Of a DNA stretch of 8,578 bases, positions 5,503 to 8,578 are shown piece after piece. Numbering within the stretch: position 1 is the stretch's first letter; every line of letters begins with the position of its first letter. The notes below the pieces were generated by a model. The model worked only from the letters and a program-made list of their open reading frames with translations. It made no database searches and was not told the DNA's origin. The DNA is from CAZIHO01 sp964538875 (GTDB lineage: Bacteria; Pseudomonadota; Gammaproteobacteria; Chromatiales; Chromatiaceae): positions 1 to 8,578 of the forward strand of contig CAZIHO010000132.1 in the NCBI GenBank assembly GCA_964538875.1, written 5' to 3'. Made by a program: the position numbers and the translations under genes.

Positions 5503-6726
5503 ATGAAGCAGGGCCACAGCCTGGCCTATGGCGTTCTCGGCCTGCCGCTGGCCTTCGCTGCGCTGCCGATCTACGTCCACGTCCCGCGCTACTACGCCGA
5601 GACGGCCGGTATGGAACTGGCCCTGCTCGGCGGCATTCTGCTCGGTGCGCGGCTGCTCGATGCCTTTGTGGACCCCTGGCTGGGCTGGCTCGCCGACCGC
5701 GTGGCGCGGCCGCGCATGGTCGCCTTGTCCTTGTTGCCCTTTGCCTTGGGCTTCGTCGCTTTGCTCAACCCGCCGGCGAGCTATGCCGGCCCCTGGCTGC
5801 TTGGCGCCTTGGCCTTCACCTATCTTGGCTTCTCGTCGGCGTCCGTCGCCTATCAATCCTGGGGCGCGGATGTCGGCGCCGACTCGCCGGCCCGTACCCG
5901 GCTGACGGCCGCGCGGGAGGGCTTTGGGCTGCTCGGCGTGGTGTTGGCGGCGGCGTTACCCGGCGTACTGGCCGATGGGCTGAATCAAGGGCTGGAGCGT
6001 CTGTCCTGGATATTGCCACCCCTGCTGTTGCTGGCGGCCGGCATCACCTTCTCCTACACCGGGCCGGGGCGTCCGCAGCCCGTCTCCACCGAGCGCTTGC
6101 GTGACAGTCTGGGGGGCGCGTTGGCCGATCCGGCTTTCCGCCGCTTGTTGTGGGTTTTCGTGGCCAACGGCATCGCGGCGGCCTTGCCGGCAACGCTCTT
6201 TTTGTTCTTCGTTGCCGATGTGCTGGTCAGCGAGCAGGCGAGCGGTCCCTTGCTCGCACTGTATTTCGTCGCCGGCGCGGCTTCACTGCCGGTGTGGGTG
6301 CGGCTGGCGGCCCGTTTTGGACGCGTTCTGGCTTGGGGCGTGGCCATGCTGCTCGCCATGTTCGCCTTCGCCGGCGCAGGCCTGCTCGGTCCCGGCGACT
6401 TGTGGCCCTTTGCCCTGATTTGCCTGGCCTCCGGCCTCGCCCTCGGCGCCGACCTCGCGCTACCGGCGGCCATCGCGGCCGATCTGGGCGAGCGGCAGGG
6501 TCGCGCCGGGGCCTGCTTCGGCGTATGGAACTTCGTCGCCAAGCTCAATCTGGCGCTGGCTGCCGGTCTGGCGCTGCCCTTGCTCGACCTGCTCGGTTAC
6601 CGGCCAGGCGGCGCCCAGGGGCTGTCTTCCCTCACCTTTGCTTATGCCTTGTTGCCGCTCGGCTTCAAGTTCCTGGCTGCCGGCCTGCTCTGGCGCTGGC
6701 GCACGTTCCTGGAGATACGATCATGA
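5503..6726 (+). CDS. MFS transporter of the GPH (sugar/cation symporter) type
   Basis: This 407-residue integral inner-membrane protein is made almost entirely of hydrophobic segments separated by short charged loops, consistent with about 12 helices. The first loop carries D53-x3-D57-P58-x2-G61-x3-D65-R66, the signature of the glycoside-pentoside-hexuronide symporter branch. A matching gene is listed as a sugar/cation symporter in the Rhodobacter singlet-oxygen operon (RSP_1089, from memory). In lipid-modification clusters the cargo is unlikely to be a sugar; a lipid or lysophospholipid, as for the related MFS_2 proteins, is a reasonable guess but unproven. The start at 5503 has GGGAG (5492-5496) six bases upstream and lies one base after the previous stop; longer upstream in-frame versions overlap the chalcone isomerase-like gene. 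The stop overlaps the next start (ATGA, 6723-6726). Confidence 0.88.
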   Translation: MKQGHSLAYGVLGLPLAFAALPIYVHVPRYYAETAGMELALLGGILLGARLLDAFVDPWLGWLADRVARPRMVALSLLPFALGFVALLNPPASYAGPWLLGALAFTYLGFSSASVAYQSWGADVGADSPARTRLTAAREGFGLLGVVLAAALPGVLADGLNQGLERLSWILPPLLLLAAGITFSYTGPGRPQPVSTERLRDSLGGALADPAFRRLLWVFVANGIAAALPATLFLFFVADVLVSEQASGPLLALYFVAGAASLPVWVRLAARFGRVLAWGVAMLLAMFAFAGAGLLGPGDLWPFALICLASGLALGADLALPAAIAADLGERQGRAGACFGVWNFVAKLNLALAAGLALPLLDLLGYRPGGAQGLSSLTFAYALLPLGFKFLAAGLLWRWRTFLEIRS

Positions 6727-7244
6727 AACTGCTGACTGCTGCCCTGCTTTCCCTCGGCCTCACGGCCTGCGCGTCGACCGGCGTCGAGCAATATAAGGCC
6801 GAGCAACCTGCCCTCGACCTCAAAACCTACCTTAACGGCACGCTGGATGCCTGGGGGATGTTCCAGGGACGCTCAGGCGAGGTGAAGAAGCGCTTCCATG
6901 TGGTCATCGACGCCAAATGGGAGGGCGATACCGGCGTGCTGGACGAGAATTTCAAATGGTCCGACGGCACGACCTCGCGCCGGGTGTGGACCTTGAAGCG
7001 CCAGGCTGACGGCACCTATCGCGGCACGGCCGACGACGTAGTCGGGGAGGCGCTGGGTGAGCTTGCCGGCAACGCCTTGCGCTGGCGTTACGTGCTGGCG
7101 CTGCCGGTGGATGGCAAGACCTACCAGGTCGATTTCGACGACTGGATGTTCCTGATGGACGACAAGGTGATGATCAACCGATCCTATATGTCCAAATGGG
7201 GCGTTAATCTCGGCGAAGTGACGCTGACCTTCGTCAAGCGTTGA
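6723..7244 (+). CDS. DUF3833 family lipoprotein
   Basis: This 173-residue protein starts with a lipoprotein signal, the lipobox L13-T-A-C16. A17-S18 follow the cysteine, so there is no Asp retention signal and outer-membrane sorting is expected. The mature part fits DUF3833: Y35-L-N-G-T, a run of beta-strand-like stretches (FHVVIDAKW, TSRRVWTLKR), R-G-T-A-D-D-V-V-G-E around 98-107, and the C-terminal blocks D137-F-D-D-W141 and S157-K-W-G160. Its function is unknown, but the beta-rich shape resembles lipid- or ligand-binding lipocalin-like lipoproteins. It starts inside the stop of the transporter gene with GGAG (6711-6714) eight bases upstream. It may pass lipid or oxidised products between the membranes with the transporter and the chalcone-isomerase-like protein; that is inference from gene order. 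Confidence 0.88.
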   Translation: MKLLTAALLSLGLTACASTGVEQYKAEQPALDLKTYLNGTLDAWGMFQGRSGEVKKRFHVVIDAKWEGDTGVLDENFKWSDGTTSRRVWTLKRQADGTYRGTADDVVGEALGELAGNALRWRYVLALPVDGKTYQVDFDDWMFLMDDKVMINRSYMSKWGVNLGEVTLTFVKR

Positions 7245-7266
7245 CGCCACCGGACAGGAGGGTGCG

Positions 7267-8022
7267 ATGAACCCGAAAATCAGCGCATGGAGAGGCCGCC
7301 GCGTCTGGCTGGTGGGCGCATCAACCGGCATCGGTGCAGCGATGGCCAGGGAACTGGCGGGTCGCGGCGCCAAACTGGCGCTGTCGGCCCGTTCGGCCGA
7401 TAAATTGCAGGCGCTGGGCATCGAAGGTGCGTTGATCCTGCCCTGCGACGCCACCGATGTGGATAGCCTGGCCGGTGTGCGCCAGGCGCTGTTGGCTGCC
7501 TGGGGTGGAATCGATCTGGCGGTCTATCTGGCCGGCGATTACGTGCCGATGCGTGCCCAGGAGTTCGACCTGGCACGCGCTGAGCAAGTCATCGAGGTCA
7601 ATTTCAATGGCGCGTTGCGCCTCGCCGCTACCCTCCTGCCCGATCTGCAACCGGGCGGCGGCATCGCCTTCGTTGCCAGCGTGGCCGGCTATCGAGGCCT
7701 GCCCAAGGCAGTGTGCTACGGCCCGGGCAAGGCGGCGCTGATCCATTTCGCCGAGTGCCTGCATCTCGATCTGGAAGAACGCGGCATCGGCGTCTGGGTC
7801 ATCAACCCCGGCTTCGTGCAGACGAGGCTGACGGCCAAGAACGATTTCGCCATGCCGGCGCTGCTGACCCCCGAGCAGGCGGCAACTGCTGCGGTGGACG
7901 GTTTCAAGACGGGCAATTTTGAAATCCACTTCCCCAAACGGTTTACCTGGGTGCTGAAGCTGTTGTCCCTGCTGCCCTACCGCTGGTATTTCCCGCTCAT
8001 TCGCCGCTTCACCGGAGCCTGA
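7267..8022 (+). CDS. Short-chain dehydrogenase/reductase (SDR), classical type
   Basis: This 251-residue oxidoreductase has the classical SDR features in order: G17-x3-G21-x-G23 for nucleotide binding, D61 near the adenine, L88-A-G90 in place of NAG, N112, and the catalytic S138, Y151 and K155. R42 after the second strand favours NADPH over NADH. P181-G182 and T187 follow the active site as usual. The last about 25 residues (WVLKLLSLLPYRWYFPLIRR region) are hydrophobic with basic residues, suggesting that the protein sits on the inner membrane and acts on a lipid-like substrate. An SDR is also part of the Rhodobacter singlet-oxygen operon (RSP_1087, from memory). It is preceded by AGGAGG (7256-7261) five bases before the ATG, the strongest ribosome binding site in the operon. 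The 22-base gap is the largest visible spacer between genes. Confidence 0.93.
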   Translation: MNPKISAWRGRRVWLVGASTGIGAAMARELAGRGAKLALSARSADKLQALGIEGALILPCDATDVDSLAGVRQALLAAWGGIDLAVYLAGDYVPMRAQEFDLARAEQVIEVNFNGALRLAATLLPDLQPGGGIAFVASVAGYRGLPKAVCYGPGKAALIHFAECLHLDLEERGIGVWVINPGFVQTRLTAKNDFAMPALLTPEQAATAAVDGFKTGNFEIHFPKRFTWVLKLLSLLPYRWYFPLIRRFTGA

Positions 8023-8023
8023 A

Positions 8024-8473
8024 ATGGACCAAACGCCTGACCTCGACCGCCTGATTGCCTTCTTCCACCAGTTGACGCCGGAGAGTATCGGGCGCTTTCC
8101 CGAGTTCTACAGCGCCGATGCCTATTTCAAGGACCCGTTCAACGAGGTGCGGGGTATCGATGCCATCCAGCACATCTTCCGCCATATGTTCCAGCAGGTG
8201 GAAACTCCGCATTTCGTCATCACCGAGCGCGTGGCTGATGCCAATGGTGTCATGCTGGGCTGGACATTTTGCTTCCGTGCGCGGCTAGGGTGGCGGAACC
8301 AGACCCAGTTCATTCGAGGCGTATCGCACCTTAAATTCACCATGGACGGCAAGGTAAATTACCACCGTGATTACTGGGATGCCGCTGAAGAGCTATACAT
8401 GAAACTGCCAGTTGCCGGGGGGATGATGCGATACCTTAAAAACGCATTTGCCTGCAAGCAGGTCATTGGATAG
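8024..8473 (+). CDS. NTF2/SnoaL-like small protein
   Basis: This 149-residue protein fits the nuclear transport factor 2-like (cone-shaped alpha+beta) fold. It has an N-terminal helix F13-F14-H-Q-L-T, then the block F28-Y-S-A-D-A-Y-F-K-D-P-F-N at 28-40, a helix pair, and strands ending in H114-R-D-Y-W-D119. The tail, K127-L-P-V-A-G-G-M-M-R, is typical of the members that accompany SDR and CFA-like genes. Proteins of this fold often bind hydrophobic ligands or act as isomerases, with D37 and H114 as candidate polar residues in the pocket; the actual reaction is unknown. The ATG is one base after the SDR stop with GGAG (8014-8017) six bases upstream, so the two are probably co-translated. It is the last gene of the operon. 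Confidence 0.88.
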   Translation: MDQTPDLDRLIAFFHQLTPESIGRFPEFYSADAYFKDPFNEVRGIDAIQHIFRHMFQQVETPHFVITERVADANGVMLGWTFCFRARLGWRNQTQFIRGVSHLKFTMDGKVNYHRDYWDAAEELYMKLPVAGGMMRYLKNAFACKQVIG

Positions 8474-8532
8474 GGGATTGAAGCGATCCGGGTGGGTAGA
8501 CCGGTTGGCACCAGCACCTCACCTAAGGGGAC
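8474..8532. other. Noncoding stretch after the operon
   Basis: Nothing convincing is coded between the last stop and the inverted repeat. There is no ribosome binding site with a plausible start and no tRNA-like fold. A short minus-strand frame reading through this area and into the last gene has no recognisable protein pattern. Confidence 0.5.
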
Positions 8533-8565
8533 CTTGAAAAATGGCCATCCAGGCCATTTTTCAAG
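8533..8565. terminator. Perfect 14-bp inverted repeat, probable bidirectional terminator
   Basis: CTTGAAAAATGGCC (8533-8546) and GGCCATTTTTCAAG (8552-8565) are exact inverted repeats around a 5-base loop, ATCCA. The inner part reads as AAAAA, a short GC stem, then TTTTT (8557-8561), which is the layout of a two-way intrinsic terminator; it lies 59 bases after the last stop. The GC core is only four pairs plus A-T pairs, so termination may be weak. A protein-binding or mobile-repeat origin is an alternative. Confidence 0.65.
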
Positions 8566-8578
8566 ACGCAAAGCGCAA

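Noticed and set aside
6150..7244. 364-codon plus-strand frame ending at the DUF3833 stop
   Set aside because: The upstream part is an out-of-frame reading of the transporter gene; the lipoprotein signal and ribosome binding site place the real start at 6723.
8371..8571. 66-codon minus-strand frame at the right end
   Set aside because: It runs through the inverted repeat and antisense to the last gene, with no ribosome binding site or familiar pattern.
1..8578. CRISPR array, tRNA, rRNA or insertion sequence
   Set aside because: No spaced repeat array, tRNA-like fold, rRNA-like stretch or transposase frame was seen; the only repeats are the operator half-sites and the terminal hairpin.

Overview
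The window is GC-rich bacterial DNA with dense, tightly packed genes. It looks proteobacterial; the protein sequences and codon use suggest a betaproteobacterium such as a member of the Rhodocyclaceae, but that is an impression and no rRNA or marker gene confirms it. It appears to be one regulatory unit: a regulator on the minus strand at the left edge (922 down to 1, running off the window) and a divergent plus-strand operon of nine visible genes (1029-8473). The operon ends in noncoding DNA with a likely terminator (8533-8565). A run of exactly 100 N (4901-5000) interrupts the operon and is probably an assembly gap of unknown true size.

Left region (1-1028). The regulator has a MerR-type DNA-binding head and a cobalamin-binding tail. 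It carries both signatures of the CarH/LitR adenosyl-B12 light sensors: W-x9-E-H at residues 146-157, and E-x-H-x-x-G at 191-196. The 106 bases between it and the operon contain three 11-bp direct repeats (TGAACA, TAGACA, TTGACA cores). The last repeat coincides with the -35 hexamer of a promoter reading into the operon, the arrangement known for CarH operators. An almost mirror-image promoter reads back into the regulator, sharing the -10 region. Two palindromes built on TTTGTC/GACAAA flank the core.

Operon (1029-8473). In order: an exported glutathione peroxidase, an FAD-dependent amine-oxidase-like oxidoreductase, a DUF1365 protein, a cyclopropane-fatty-acid-synthase-like methyltransferase, the sequence gap, an exported chalcone-isomerase-like protein (start lost in the gap), a GPH/MFS-type transporter, a DUF3833 lipoprotein, a short-chain dehydrogenase and an NTF2-like small protein. 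Visible junctions are overlaps (ATGA) or spacers of 1 to 22 bases, so this is very likely one transcript.

How it may work together (inference). The FAD protein, DUF1365, CFA-like methyltransferase, transporter and SDR belong to families that, as I recall, occur together in the Rhodobacter singlet-oxygen regulon and in light-induced LitR clusters. There they are linked to modification of unsaturated membrane fatty acids, including furan fatty acids. The simplest reading is that light destroys the B12 chromophore, releases the repressor and turns on lipid photoprotection together with a periplasmic peroxide reductase. The methyltransferase lacks two of the bicarbonate ligands of true cyclopropane synthase, which fits a methylating rather than ring-forming reaction.
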